A stretch of DNA of 64,000 bases, from NCBI GenBank assembly GCA_026182355.1, contig JAPFBL010001617.1, forward strand, positions 1 through 64,000. Reading direction: 5' to 3'. Position 1 is the first letter of the stretch, and the number at the start of each line of letters is the position of its first letter. The notes under the pieces were generated by a model. It did no database searches and was not told the origin of the DNA. It saw only the letters and a list, made by a program, of their open reading frames with translations. Both the position numbers and the translations under genes were made by a program. Shown here one piece after another: positions 35,227 through 45,314 of the stretch. The stretch comes from Hermatobates lingyangjiaoensis. Its lineage: Eukaryota > Arthropoda > Insecta > Hemiptera > Hermatobatidae.

Positions 35227-35624
35227 TTAAAATAAGCAGCAGCTTCTGCATTGACCAGTTTCTTGTTTACACTCTCTAGTTTTCGTATCACTTTGCGGTG
35301 AGACTCTGGTAGCTTCCAAAGAAGGTTAGCAAAAGACATTAACACACACAATAAACCTTAGGTCAAACACGAAAACACTTGAATAAACCACTTTTTTTTA
35401 AAATGCCGTTTTAATAATTAAAATAACAAAACTAAATCAAGTTTTTTTAAAAAAAAGTGGTTTATTCAAGTGTTTTCGTGTTTGACCTAAAGTTTATTGT
35501 GTATGTTAATGTCTTTTGCTAACCTTCTTTGGAAGCTACCAGAGTCTCACCGCAAAGTGATACGAAAACTAGAGAGTGTAAACAAGAAACTGGTCAATGC
35601 AGAAGCTGCTGCTTATTTTAATAA
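35227..35624. mobile_element. Large palindrome with PLE N-terminal coding in the arms
   Basis: Left arm 35227-35394 and right arm 35455-35624 are almost perfect reverse complements of about 170 bp. In the right arm the plus frame encodes VNAEAAAYFNNICLREDLLP, then LYTN. The motif FNxxCxxExLLPxYTN also appears on the minus strand at about 62830-62880 and resembles the start region of PLE ORFs. A (TA)n tract follows at 35665-35711. Confidence 0.7.
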
Positions 35625-35662
35625 CATATGCTTAAGGGAAGACCTGCTGCCATTGTACACAA

Positions 35663-35664
<2 letters not shown>

Positions 35665-35714
<50 letters not shown>

Positions 35715-35905
35715 ATGATCAAACCACAATAAAAAAAATGGGAAAACAAGACTAAGATCTTTCAACCGTAACAAGCGGTCTTCGTCAAAGTCAAAAACCC
35801 AACTGAGTAGGGTTTTCCCAATTTTCTTCTTTCCCATTTTCTTGTTTTCCCATTTTCTTATTGTGGTTTGATCATTGATTGTTATTTCACGTGTTTATGT
35901 AAAAT

Positions 35906-35944
<39 letters not shown>

Positions 35945-36237
35945 TCTCAGAATATATATCAGTTGGGTTGTTGACTGTGACGAATACCGCTTGTTACGGT
36001 TGAAAGATCTTAGTCTTGTTTTCCCATTTCATATTGTGGTTTGATCATATATATATATATATATATATATCAATCAATGATCAAACCACAATAAGAAATG
36101 GGAAAACAAGACTAAGATCAGTTGGGTTTTTGACTCTGACGAAGACCGCTTGTTACGGTTGAAAGATCTTAGTCTTGTTTTCCCATTTCTTATTGTGGTT
36201 TGATCATTGATTGTTGTTTCACGTGTTTATGTGAAAT

Positions 36238-36283
<46 letters not shown>
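35665..36283. mobile_element. Cluster of three family 1 PLE palindromes separated by (TA)n
   Basis: Units at 35712-35909, 35959-36047 (right half only) and 36071-36241 are separated by TA tracts at 35665-35711, 35910-35938, 36048-36070 and 36241-36283. The last unit has a full hammerhead-like motif on the plus strand at 36132-36174. The middle unit has GTGACGA in place of CTGACGA and should be dead. Unit 1 has lost its centre. Confidence 0.78.
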
Positions 36284-36287
<4 letters not shown>

Positions 36288-36328
36288 TGATATTTCGTCC
36301 AATCAATCGTCATCGTGATTGCATTACA

Positions 36329-36430
36329 AAGGAAGGTGATGGGTGACCCAGTGGGTCACGGGGAGTCCAGTCATATCTGAAACCAGTGGAAGTGGAAGGT
36401 ACTTCGCTAAAGACAATTATGAATTATAAA
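36329..36430 (+). repeat. Direct repeat A flanking the Helitron helicase pseudogene
   Basis: ATTGCATTACAAAGGAAGG through GGGTGACCCAGTGGGTCACG to AAAGACAATTA repeats at 37529-37630. It contains a diverged Helitron 3' hairpin and end (AGTCCAG instead of AGTCTAG), and the similarity continues past that end. Confidence 0.7.
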
Positions 36431-36599
36431 GACTCAGACGATAACTGTTAGTTGGTAGAAATATGTAACTCCCATTTTTCAATTTATTTTTGTGGTTTAT
36501 GCATTGGTATATATATATTATAACAAACTGATAAAAAAGATCAAAAAAATGACTTTTGTAGTTTTGATAAAAACTCTTCAACAGTAGACGTAGTAAGGG

Positions 36600-37581
36600 T
36601 TGCAAAAATAATTATTTGGGACGAAGTTCCAATGATTTGAAAGAACGTTTTGAAACAGTTGACAAGTTGTCAAGAGAAGAAGTGACGCTGATGTTTATAA
36701 TCAATGATTCTTACTTGTGGTGCAAATTTACTAAATTCCATTTAACTCGCAATATAAAAGTTGATAAAGAAGGCGAAGATTCCCTATATTTCCAATAAAT
36801 ATTGGTGAAGAGAGAGTTGAGAAGAATGAAAATAATGAGATTGCCCGAAGACATGATTATCCTTGCACGTAGTATTGGCCAGTGTATTGAATACATTTAC
36901 TCTTCATTCGTCAACCACAAATACTGTTCACAGAAAATTTTATATTAGTTCCATTTAATGAGCCACTCTGTGAAATTAATCATAGGTTCATTGAAAAATT
37001 ACAGGATAAATTATACAATATCTCCCATATAAATTAGTTTGAACGGGAACAGAAGTTCCTTACATTACTTCCCATACATAAGTTCCCATATCTTATTCAT
37101 TTGAGTCTCACATTACCCTCAAGAATTTCTTGACTCACTGGATTACCCCAATATAAGCTTGAACACAAAAAAGGAGCTCCTGTCGTGTGTATGAGAAATG
37201 CTGATCTACCGAGCTTTATATTGAAACAATACTAATAACTGAGGAGCTTTATGATAAGGTAATTGCTTGTAAAATTATCGCATCACGATTTCAATGGGAA
37301 ATAGTTTTAATTCTATGATTGAACATTGTTTTATCTGAAGTGGGCAACATTTCTTTTTCAAGGATTCAATTTTCAATCAGTTAGCATTTGCCATAACTAT
37401 TCATAAGTCTCTAGGAGAGACTCTACAGAAAGTTTTAGTTCATTTAGGTAAAGCAGTATTTCATATGGCTAATTACATGTTGCTCTCAGTAGAGTCATTT
37501 AGCGTTTATTTGCATTTACGTGAACATGATTGCATTAAAAAGGAAGGTGATGGATGACCCAACGGGTCACGGGTAGTCTAG
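36600..37581 (+). mobile_element. Helitron 3' portion with helicase remnant and hairpin end
   Basis: The coding remnant is followed by a perfect-stem hairpin, TGACCCAACGGGTCA at 37555-37569, and the end CGGGTAGTCTAG at 37581. The 3' end matches that of the ORF-less Helitron at 9147-10028, so this is a candidate relative of its autonomous parent. The 5' end was not found. Confidence 0.75.
36616..37500 (+). pseudogene. Helitron Pif1-like helicase remnant (second family)
   Basis: Readable pieces, in order, are RFETVDKLSREEVTLMFIIN, CKFTKFHLTRNIKVDKEGED, then after a frameshift IRLPEDMII and CIEYIYSSFVNHKYCSQKI. Further on come KKGAPVVCMRNADLPSF and, last, QLAFAITIHKSLGETLQKVL (the core Pif1 motif AxTIxKSxGxTL). 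The order is that of a helicase C-terminal half. Stops and frameshifts occur every 50-150 bp. It differs strongly from the helicases at 2.5, 5.5 and 16.5 kb. Confidence 0.8.
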
Positions 37582-37640
37582 CCGTATTTAAGACGAATAG
37601 AAGTGAGAGGTACTTATCTGAAGACAATTAGATCTGAAGT
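37529..37640 (+). repeat. Direct repeat B at the end of the Helitron
   Basis: This is the counterpart of 36329-36430. It includes the Helitron hairpin and CTAG, and about 50 bp beyond the end that are also shared. Confidence 0.7.
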
Positions 37641-38124
37641 CTTTAGAGAATGTTCCTGAAGTTCATTAAGGAACTTAAAATTTGAAGTTGAATTTAGATA
37701 TTAAAAAGGAAGCACAATACGACAGATGTGATCCATCAGTTTAATAATAACATGTCATATTGTTCTTTATCAAAATGAGAAAATAGTGAGAAAACTATCC
37801 TAAACGAACACCATTTTTTCACCATTAGTAGAGATAATGAAAGAAAAAAATAATTCTTACACTCTATAATTTTTGCTTTCGGTTTCAAGAGCAACGCACT
37901 GAAGCAGCGACGGCTGGTTTCCAGCCACAACGTGACTAATAAGTTCTTGTAATGTTGAATCAATAGATCTTCTTTTTGCTATGAAAAACATTTTAAAACA
38001 GAAGGAAATGTCAGCATTTACGATTTGTCTTTGAACGAGGAAGACAGACAGAACCCTCAATTAATTTCAATTCAGCGAATTGTATTTAAATTTCATTTTA
38101 GCGATTCAAAATGAACAAAAATAA
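37641..38124. other. No supported gene
   Basis: Minus-strand open stretches at 37736-37963 and 37857-38060 show no family motif. Confidence 0.4.
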
Positions 38125-38450
38125 GTTCAATAAAACCTGAGACACGAATAAATAAAAAAAAAAACCACTTACAGTCTATTTTTTTCATTTATTTGTGTGT
38201 TTTAGTTTCTATTGAACTTACACATATATAACAAGATTTCACAATAAACACGTGAAATAGAAATCAACGTCTAAAACATAGTAAGAAATCAGAAACAAGT
38301 GGTATTCGTCAGAGTCCAAACTGATATTGATATACTTCAGTATCAGTTGGCCTCTGACGAAGACCACTTGTTTTGGTTGAAAGATCATTATCATTTTTAT
38401 GATTTCTTACTGTAGTTTAGACGTTTATTTATACATACATATGTATAAGC
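38125..38450. mobile_element. PLE-type palindromes (family 1 variant)
   Basis: Two adjacent palindromes: 38125-38225 (AAGTTCAATAAAACCTGAG versus its inverse) and 38231-38430. The second has the family 1 outer sequence (AAGATTTCACAATAAACACG) but an altered inner stem. Its plus arm reads CTGACGA, GACCA/TGGTT, GAAA, GATCATTATC from about 38356. Relatives lie at 49978-50150. Confidence 0.65.
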
Positions 38451-38578
38451 CTTAATATCAGAATGAAGACTCGTGACTACGAATAAAAAAATCACGATAA
38501 TTTTTTTAAAAAAAAGAAGAACTTAGAACTTAACCATTTCTTTATTTCTTTGGAAATCATGAAGAGGATGATGATGAT

Positions 38579-38580
<2 letters not shown>

Positions 38581-38617
<37 letters not shown>
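38581..38617. repeat. (TA)n microsatellite
   Basis: Pure TA repeat of about 35 bp. It makes spurious IYIYIY reading frames on both strands. Confidence 0.95.
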
Positions 38618-38620
<3 letters not shown>

Positions 38621-38838
38621 CAAATGCTAAAAGTAAATATCTAGCAGGAAAAAATGAACGTACTATATACTCAGTCATAGACTCGAAAAAAGAAAAACTT
38701 ATGTACAAAACCTCACTTACATATTTTGACAAAATTGATATTTTATATTTTATTTTAAGTTACTAACACTTAATGTTTGTTGTTAAGAAGATAATATAAC
38801 TTTGCCGAGATAAAGATGTTGTTTGATGTTGTTGCTAG

Positions 38839-38947
38839 GGTGAACGTGGGCTGCGGCCAGGCAGAGGAACGAGTCTTACTGACCGGCCTACATGCAGTGG
38901 CCGACATATACTGTGAGTGCTGCAAGACCACACTCGGCTGGAAATAT
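38839..38947 (+). CDS. YPEL: Yippee-like protein (YPEL), central coding exon
   Basis: The 109-bp exon completes the Val codon begun at 19945-19946 and encodes [20 protein letters not shown] then [16 protein letters not shown]. The CECC at residues 25-28 of the exon is the second zinc-binding CxxC of the Yippee domain. GLHAVADI marks the YPEL1-4 branch rather than YPEL5. The acceptor is GATGTTGTTGCTAG and the donor GTACGT. GC content is far above the surrounding intron, as expected for conserved coding sequence. The upstream intron is about 18.9 kb, the downstream one about 20.1 kb. The first CxxC, needed for the zinc site, is in the unseen first exon. Confidence 0.97.
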
Positions 38948-39379
38948 GTACGTTTGCCCATTGTCATTCTCTTCTATTTAGCAATTTTAATATTAAGTTG
39001 TATTTGGTGATCTAATAAACTTGGAAAAATCACAGCATATAAACTGCATAGACTGTTCATGGTATACAACTTAATTATATCAAGTTATAACTATTACTAT
39101 AATGAATTTACCATGAAGAAGTTTGTCTGTGATCTGTGTTTGATGCGTACCATGTGTTGATAATTGTATAATTATCATAATTGCTTACCTGGTAAATGAA
39201 CTGACTACACATTTATAATTGGACGTTACCAATTGCTTTTAACACCTTACTAGAAATTAGCGTACATTAGTAGGTAAAGATCATAACATTCATGTCAAAT
39301 CAATGAACAAGCAACCATGTTCTTAATTTAATTGGTTAAATGGTGATTGGTAGAAAGCAAGAACAACTTGTATGAACAT
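38948..39379. other. Intron start, no feature recognised
   Basis: Follows the GTACGT donor. AT-rich, without repeats. Confidence 0.6.
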
Positions 39380-40640
39380 ATACATACATAACAATTCTCC
39401 AACCCACCAATATCTCCATTTACCGCCCTCGGCATATTAAAAAATTCATCACAAGTTCTCTTTCTGTACGTATTCATAGAATTTGCTGTACAAATAAATC
39501 AGCTTAAAGAAAAATTTCTCGAACGCGGCTTCCTATATCTTATTAATAAACCAATTATCAAAACTGAAAGCAATCATGTCACTCACAATTATCATATTTT
39601 TGACGATAATAGCATTTTCCTCGCCACTACTTTCTTTTCTACAATCAATTAATTACACATTGTTGTCAAAGAACTTTTTCCTCTTCTCTCATCCTCTTCA
39701 TTCGCATATTATATCTTCCCTTTCCCTGTAACTCTTTTAGACGGTTCCCATTCTTGGCAACATCTTCTCCCACAAAATTTAAACGATGTCGTCATATACC
39801 TACTCTTTTGAGACAGTGCAATGTGGCTGACGATATTACCTCACCTGTTCTAACATCAACCCCAATCGTCATTTCACCTCAACTGTTAGTAATTACCATT
39901 ACCCCCTCACATAGTTACCCATCTAGCAACTGCGTTTATTGTTTAGACTGCACAAAATGTAACTCATTCTATGTTGCCTTGACTTCTTCTACGTTATTTA
40001 GCCTCCATATGAATGATCACAGATCATCTGTTGGTCAAAGCCGCACCTGTCTGTTGCTACCCACGGTAATCCCCACGGCATTCCCTCCAATGAGTGCTTT
40101 AGGTTAAAATTCTAAGAAAACTTTTCAGTGATGACACCCTAACCACTTTATTGCTTTTAAGAAAGCCCTTATTTTGCTGTGAATGCTACAAATGCCCCTG
40201 GTCTTATTTTTGTCTATTCCTTTATATGTCAATTTTTTAGTACAACTTATAGTTTTTTTCGTGTCTTCTTATTTCTTCTTAGCTTTCTATTAACTTGTTT
40301 TTAGTTTTCACTGTTTACTACTCTAAATATTACTTTTTACTTGATTCATAATTTTTTTATTAATCATTTTATCTTTTCCATTTTCCTCCCTTCCTTTTCT
40401 CTCTTCTATCTTTTATTTACTGCCTGCATTATTTAATTTGTTTATTGCTTAATCTGTCTTAAAATGTTCGACGATGGTAAGGTGGTTATACAGTACATCG
40501 CTTTGTATCGGTCGGTGAATCCATTCACGCCTCCTCACTTGTGTCCTCTTATTCTCTCCTGATTACAGTGAAGTGATGGGGAATCGCGAGTGTTTTTCTC
40601 TTTTTTTTTGTTTCTTAATTTTATTGTATATATATATATG
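39380..40640 (+). mobile_element. Penelope-like element 3' portion
   Basis: Sequence after the RT core (RTIN-like segments near 39480-39640, readable as KEKFLERGFLYLINKPII) leads into a GIY-YIG remnant (39754-40107). A T-rich UTR and TCTCCTGATTACAGTGAAG follow, and the copy ends at (TA)n 40627-40640. This is the longest PLE piece in the window, about 1.26 kb, and is 5'-truncated. Confidence 0.72.
39754..40107 (+). pseudogene. PLE GIY-YIG endonuclease remnant
   Basis: A 117-codon open stretch contains a linker with RCRHIPTLLRQCN, then CVYCLDCTKC, FYVALTS (YIG-like strand; the family's usual G is A here) and SLHMNDHRSSVGQSRTC, corresponding to the arginine/histidine helix. The usual helix Arg before MN is His (LHMN). 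The frame is lost after position 40107, where the E-helix should be. These changes at key positions suggest an inactive nuclease even before the frameshift. Confidence 0.75.
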
Positions 40641-40789
40641 ACTTACCGTTGCGTCCACAACGTGCTTGGTCTCCCATTCTCTTTTCTCCTGTAGACGCAT
40701 TACCCGAAAATTTGAGTCTGTAAGTGTGTTTCCCTACTTTGTGTGTTGCTCTTTGTTAATCTTGAACTCGTGTATATATATATATATAT
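40641..40789. other. Spacer with (TA)n at its end
   Basis: No gene; a TA tract lies at about 40770-40792. Confidence 0.5.
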
Positions 40790-41278
40790 ATAATATAAAC
40801 AAAATTCACAGAAGGGCACACATAAAAAAGATCACAAAAACTGATTACCATATTTCAACTGCCATGTCATGAAGTAGAAAGATTTGAGACGATCCAAAGA
40901 TAAATGACTGAAGTTAAATCTCATTGAAGGAGCACTCTATTACTGTGGTCAACTTACGGAGGAATGGAGATAAAGATAAATAATAAACACAATAACAAAA
41001 ATAAATAAATACAAGTTAATAAATAAGAAAATAATGAACATTATTAAAAAATGAACCATGAATAAAACATAAATAAGTAAACGAAATTCTTTTAAAAGAC
41101 TAACCAACAATAATAAAGAACAATTAGCTATTGAGATTAAACCCAGAAGCAGATCTACCTCCGAGAAGATAAAGAAGTGCTTCATCTGATGCTTTCAAAG
41201 TAACTTTGATGTTGAGATCAGGAATACTGCTAAGGACCTTTACACGGAAACAGTCGTTTAGGGCTGTTTGTGAGAACG
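40790..41278 (-). mobile_element. PLE copy, minus strand, left partner of a head-to-head pair
   Basis: On the minus strand the copy begins inside the endonuclease near 41278, reads VLSSIPDLNIKVTLKASDEA then LLYLLGGRSASGFNLNS and a stop, continues through an AT-rich UTR, and ends at (TA)n near 40790. The coding piece matches 13560-13663. Confidence 0.72.
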
Positions 41279-42010
41279 GATGTTAAAAAAGATGTATCTG
41301 AGATTATCAGGTAGATCAACTTTTTCATCTAATTCTTCTCCAAAGCCTCCCTATACTGCTAGTCGTATGGTTCAATGTGGACGTCGTGGCTGTCTTATAC
41401 GTATGTCTCATTATCAATCCTTTTCCTTCCTTAGCAATCACGCCTACCCTATTCCTCACAAAATTTCCTGTACATCTCGTAACTACGTTTATCGATTGGA
41501 CTGCTTCAAGTATGAAGCTTTTTATATGGTTTTAGCTTCCACCAAGCTAAACTTACGTATCAATGAATAATCACAGGTCTTGCATTCGTAAGCGCAGTAA
41601 CCTTCCCATTATCATTCATGCCACTAAATTTCATTGACTGGTTCCATGTACAGGTTCTTAGTCAGATTCCTGATCTCAACATTAATAGCACTTCGAGATC
41701 TCCAGAAGAAGCAGTTATTTGTCTCTTTTATTTATGAAAAATGTTTTTTTATGTATTTATTTTCGTTATTGTATCTCTTATTTATCCTTGTCTCCCCTTC
41801 CTCCATAAGATGGCCACAGTGATGAAGTGGCTCTTCAATGAGCTGAATCACTCCTCACTTGTCTTCAATCGACTCACATCTTTCTAACTGATGACAGGTG
41901 GTCCAAGTATAGTAGTGAGCTTTTTTGATCTCTTTTATGTGTGTTCTTTCTATAAATTTAGTTTATAGTTCGTGTAATCGTTTTATTTAAGTGCTTATAT
42001 ATATATATTC
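41279..42010 (+). mobile_element. PLE copy, plus strand, right partner of a head-to-head pair
   Basis: It begins at the junction with the minus-strand copy. It carries a GIY-YIG remnant (41280-41570), a UTR with CTGATGACAGGTGGTCC near 41891 followed by TATAGTAGTGAGC, and an end at (TA)n 41998-42009. The terminal 100 bp match the arms of the family 2 palindrome at 31625-31811. Confidence 0.75.
41280..41570 (+). pseudogene. PLE GIY-YIG endonuclease remnant
   Basis: The frame reads RMVQCGRRGCLIRMSHYQSF, later NYVYRLDCFKYEAFYMVLAS then TKLNLRINE and a stop. NYVYRLDC corresponds to the GIY-like strand, FYMVLAS to the YIG strand (I-G replaced by M-V) and LNLRINE to the arginine helix. A TAA interrupts directly after it, and the rest (HRSCIRKRSNLPIIIHATK) continues out of frame. 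Inactive. Confidence 0.75.
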
Positions 42011-42494
42011 CTAGAATATCACGAGCATAGCAGACTACACGTACTGGAGGCTCTACATACATATTAAAGACTATAGCCGTAGCTTGAATGTGCTAAATAG
42101 TGAACACTGTGGCTGGCTCTAAGCTTTTCAATAATGGTTATAAACTGGTAAGGGAAGTGAGGAGGTGAATGAGCCCAGGTAGAGCCGGCCAACCCTGCCG
42201 CCCAACATACCCTCTCACACATAGCTTTAAATTCACCCACAGTCTTTGTCTGCACACCGAAAACTTAGTTTATATTAACTTTTCTTTATTAGCCTTAATT
42301 AATATTAATTGTACCTGATGATGATGATGTATGACAGCCGACAGCTAGTAGTTTGTTATTAGTTGTAGTTTTGTTTCGTAGTATTCTATTCATGTATTTT
42401 ACAATATCCGTAACTGTTAATTTCAGTAGAGTTAGTAGTATTTTGTTTGTATAATCAATTTAGTTGAATAAGTGTTGTTATGAAAACTATTTCC
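42011..42494. other. No feature recognised
   Basis: Spacer between a PLE end and a TIR element. Confidence 0.45.
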
Positions 42495-42590
42495 AAAATC
42501 TGGAGTAGCCTACACTCAACTTTACAGTAAGTAAACATAACATCAAACTTCTTGGGTAAATAATATATAATGTCCTATTTAGGCATAATA

Positions 42591-43507
42591 CGAGGTGTAT
42601 AAATAAAGTAGTGAGACTGGCAACGTCGCTTTCGATCTGGCAACTCTGGAGACGCGTGGCCTTGAGTAGCGTCAGGTGCACGTGTGATGCGCCTCCAGTA
42701 TGAATCTGAACTCGCCACAGTCATTTGTTTGTCCGTAGCGTTGGTTTTCGTGAAATGGTTTTTTCTTGAGCGTTTTAAAAATGAGTGACCTCAAAGTTGA
42801 GCAGCGGTGTGCAATCAAATTTTGCTTCAGACTTGGACATAATGTAACCGAAACTTTTGAAAAACTTCAGGAGGCCTATGGAGAACGTGTTTTATCAAGG
42901 GCACAGGTTTTTCGGTGGTTTAAGGAATTTTCAGAAGGAAGAGAGTCGATTGAAGATGAACCACGAAGCGGAAGGCCTTCAAGTGCAAACACCGATGAAA
43001 ATGTCAACAGAGTACGGAACCTTGTGCGTTCAGATCGATGCTTAATCAGCACTTCTACCGTGAGGTCCTTGAAAGACTTCGAAAAAGAGTCCTTCGTGTG
43101 CGGCCAAACATCAAAGACAAGTGGGTGTTGCATCACGACAACGCGCCCTGTCACACTGCCATCTCAATAAACGAGTTTTTGGCCAGTAAAAACATTCCTG
43201 TTGCTCCTCAGCCTCCTTATTCACCAGACTTGAGTCTTTATCACTTTTTCCTCTTCCCGAGATTGAAAAATCACCTCAAGGGAACTCATTTCGGGACACT
43301 ACAAAACATACAAACTGCTGTAACCGACCAGCTGAAGGCCATTCCAGAATCCGAGTTCCAGCAATGCTACAATGATTGGAAGGACCGTCTCCAGCGCTGT
43401 GTGGCTTCCGAAGGGAACTATTTTGAAGGTGACAATATCACATTGTAATTATATTTGAATAGAAAATTTAAAAAAAATCAGTCTCACTACTTTATTTACA
43501 CACCTCG
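42591..43507 (+). mobile_element. mariner element with internal deletion
   Basis: TIRs of about 28 bp, starting CGAGGTGTATAAATAAAGTA and mirrored by TTTATTTACACACCTCG, lie within a TA duplication (42589-42590 and 43508-43509). The length is 917 bp versus about 1.3 kb for a complete mariner. It sits inside the family C element, so it is the younger insertion. Confidence 0.95.
42781..43448 (+). pseudogene. mariner transposase, deleted and with third Asp replaced
   Basis: Mariner transposases excise and insert the element at TA using a DD34D triad. The ATG at 42781 starts MSDLKVEQRCAIKFCFRLGH. Both helix-turn-helix regions follow (RAQVFRWFKEFSEGR, then DEPRSGRPSS). Near residue 87 (about 43035-43045) an internal deletion removes the first catalytic Asp and shifts the frame. 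The second part runs from NQHFYREVLERLRKRVLRVR through VLHHDNAPCHTA (second Asp) to YSPDLSLYHFFLFPRLKNHL and a TAA at 43446-43448. The spacing to the third triad position is exactly 34, but the codon at 43242-43244 is CAC (His). It is catalytically dead on two counts. Confidence 0.92.
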
Positions 43508-43588
43508 TATACGTGTCTAAATGGGAGATGTCTTTCATTCCTCGTAGTACAGAGAGTGATTGATCCATTTATCAATACATAAACAAAC

Positions 43589-43708
43589 TGAGTTGGGTTT
43601 TTGACTCTGACAGCTTGTTACGGTTGAAAGATCTTAGTCTTGTTTTGCCATTTTCTTATTGTGGTTTGATCATTGATTGTTATTTCACGTGTTTATGTGA
43701 AATCTTTT
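43589..43708 (+). mobile_element. PLE family 1 terminal unit, single arm
   Basis: Runs from AGTTGGGTTTTTGACTCTGA to GTGAAATCTTTTTA. The motif has lost about ten bases (CTGACAGCTTGTTACGG), removing stem II's 5' strand. It is inserted in the family C element, downstream of the mariner. Confidence 0.75.
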
Positions 43709-44112
43709 TATAATATCATTAGTATAACTACAGCAGTAATAACATTTTTGAAAAGTGAAAATGTAGATTTATTGTTACGAAGTAATCTCTTACAGGAGAA
43801 CATGACTTTTTAAGAGAGTTAGTGGATCTCTTACATAGTCTATCTGACCTTTTTCTATGTGGAGATTTAAAACAAACTTTCCCATTTAAATTTGAAAAAT
43901 TCCTATTATTCATGACAAATGTCAGAAACATTTAAGAAAAAATGTTGTTTTAAGACTAATAAACATCTCCAATTTAGACATTTATAATATTTAATTTTAA
44001 TAATATTTATAATGCCTAAATGGCATAATATAACATTATATATTATATACCCAAGAAGTTTGATATTATGTTTACTTGTAGTTAAGTTGAGTGTAGGCCA
44101 CTCCAGATTTTT

Positions 44113-44830
44113 TAAATGAAGTAACCATGTTCGGTTCTCTATAGATACTTCACTAGGTATGCTTTGAGAGATAGATACATGTATTATTCTGTATACACAT
44201 CACCCTAAAACATAGTCCTAGAATTACAACTTTGACTGTAAGTGTTGAATTATTAAGACACGGATAGTGTAGTAGGCATCATTTTTACTGTAGTAAATTT
44301 AAACAAAACGGTTGTTTCATTTACTGGCTAAGATACGGATGAAATTCGATAATGAACAGCTGCTAAAGTTATTCCAACTACTTCAATGTTCTAAAGTGGT
44401 AAGTTGATATAGCTATAAATCTAAGAAAGTATTGTAAGTTTAGTTATTACTTAGGATTTTGACCTTAAATCTATTCCATACGATTCTTTTCAGTTAACCT
44501 TCAAGTGCAGTGGCTAAGTCACTATAGAATATTATATTGCAAAGTAGGTTAGTAACAAACCTAGTTACGTGCAAACTAGTTTAGTTTTTGCTTATACTTG
44601 TAGGAAGGTTTTGTCTTGGTTGTAAGCCGAATGATATTGTAATCTGTGTGCTCCTATCTCAATCATGTTAAATATGAAACAGGAATCCACTGGTATCTAC
44701 AGCTCTCCCCTCAGAATGAAGATAAAACCTCCCTACTCATTCAAATCTCATGTCCATGCTCTTAATCAGAGCACCAGAATTCCCAGACCCCCTGAAGCAC
44801 CATCTTACCTATCAGCTTGATCCATTAAAC
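44113..44830. other. No feature recognised
   Basis: Intron sequence without repeat ends or coding signal. Confidence 0.45.
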
Positions 44831-45314
44831 CAGAGGTCTCCAAACTTTTCAATGTAAGGGCCGCATTATACACTTCCCACATTTATCTGGGCCGAAGGAA
44901 TGAATAAAAAAAAATTCAGTACCAGTAATTTAATTTCCTCAAATATTAGAATATAAACATGGAAAAATTAAAACATATCTTGTTGGAAAATATCAGGGTA
45001 AGCTATACAGATTCCTGCCTTTAGTATTATGAAATCAAATTAGTGTGACGAATGATACTGTCGTTTTGACTTCAAAATTTCATTAAAATCAGTATCTGTG
45101 CGTCATATACTATACGATACTATACTATTGCAAGAGAAGGAAACTGACTGGGGCTTAGCGCCAGCAGTCAGCCCCAAAGACCCAACTTTGAATGAATCAG
45201 CGATGAAAAAAATTATTTTTTTGAAGGCCACCACACAGGGATTTGTTTGGCGGGCCAGATCAAATTATGTGGTGGGCCGGATGTGGCCCGTGGGCCGTAG
45301 TTTGGAGAGCTCTG
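44831..45314. mobile_element. hAT MITE with 8-bp target duplication
   Basis: The 484-bp element begins CAGAGGTCTCCAAACTTTTC and ends GTAGTTTGGAGAGCTCTG, imperfect terminal inverted repeats of the CAGxGGTxxCCAAAC hAT type. Inner ends carry GGGCCG and GGGCCGGATGTGGCCCGTG. The flanks CATTAAAC (44823-44830) and CCTTAAAC (45315-45322) match at 7 of 8 positions, the hAT target length. It has no transposase. Confidence 0.88.

Larger units (their letters stand above)
42495..44112. mobile_element. TIR element (family C) with a mariner and a PLE palindrome nested inside
   Basis: The left end (AAAATCTGGAGTAGCCTACA to TTGGGTAAATAATATATAAT, about 100 bp) is matched in reverse complement by the right end at about 44010-44112. 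Without the mariner (917 bp) and the PLE unit (~120 bp) the element would be about 580 bp. No transposase of its own is visible. Flanking duplication is unclear. Confidence 0.72.

Noticed and set aside
37857..38060. Minus-strand 67-codon frame
   Set aside because: No family match; it lies between Helitron and PLE debris.
38523..38766. Open frames on both strands
   Set aside because: Both run through a (TA)n tract and lack any family motif.
42309..42335. CTGATGATGATG segment as a hammerhead core
   Set aside because: No stem II or GAAA follows at the needed spacing; it is a simple GAT repeat.
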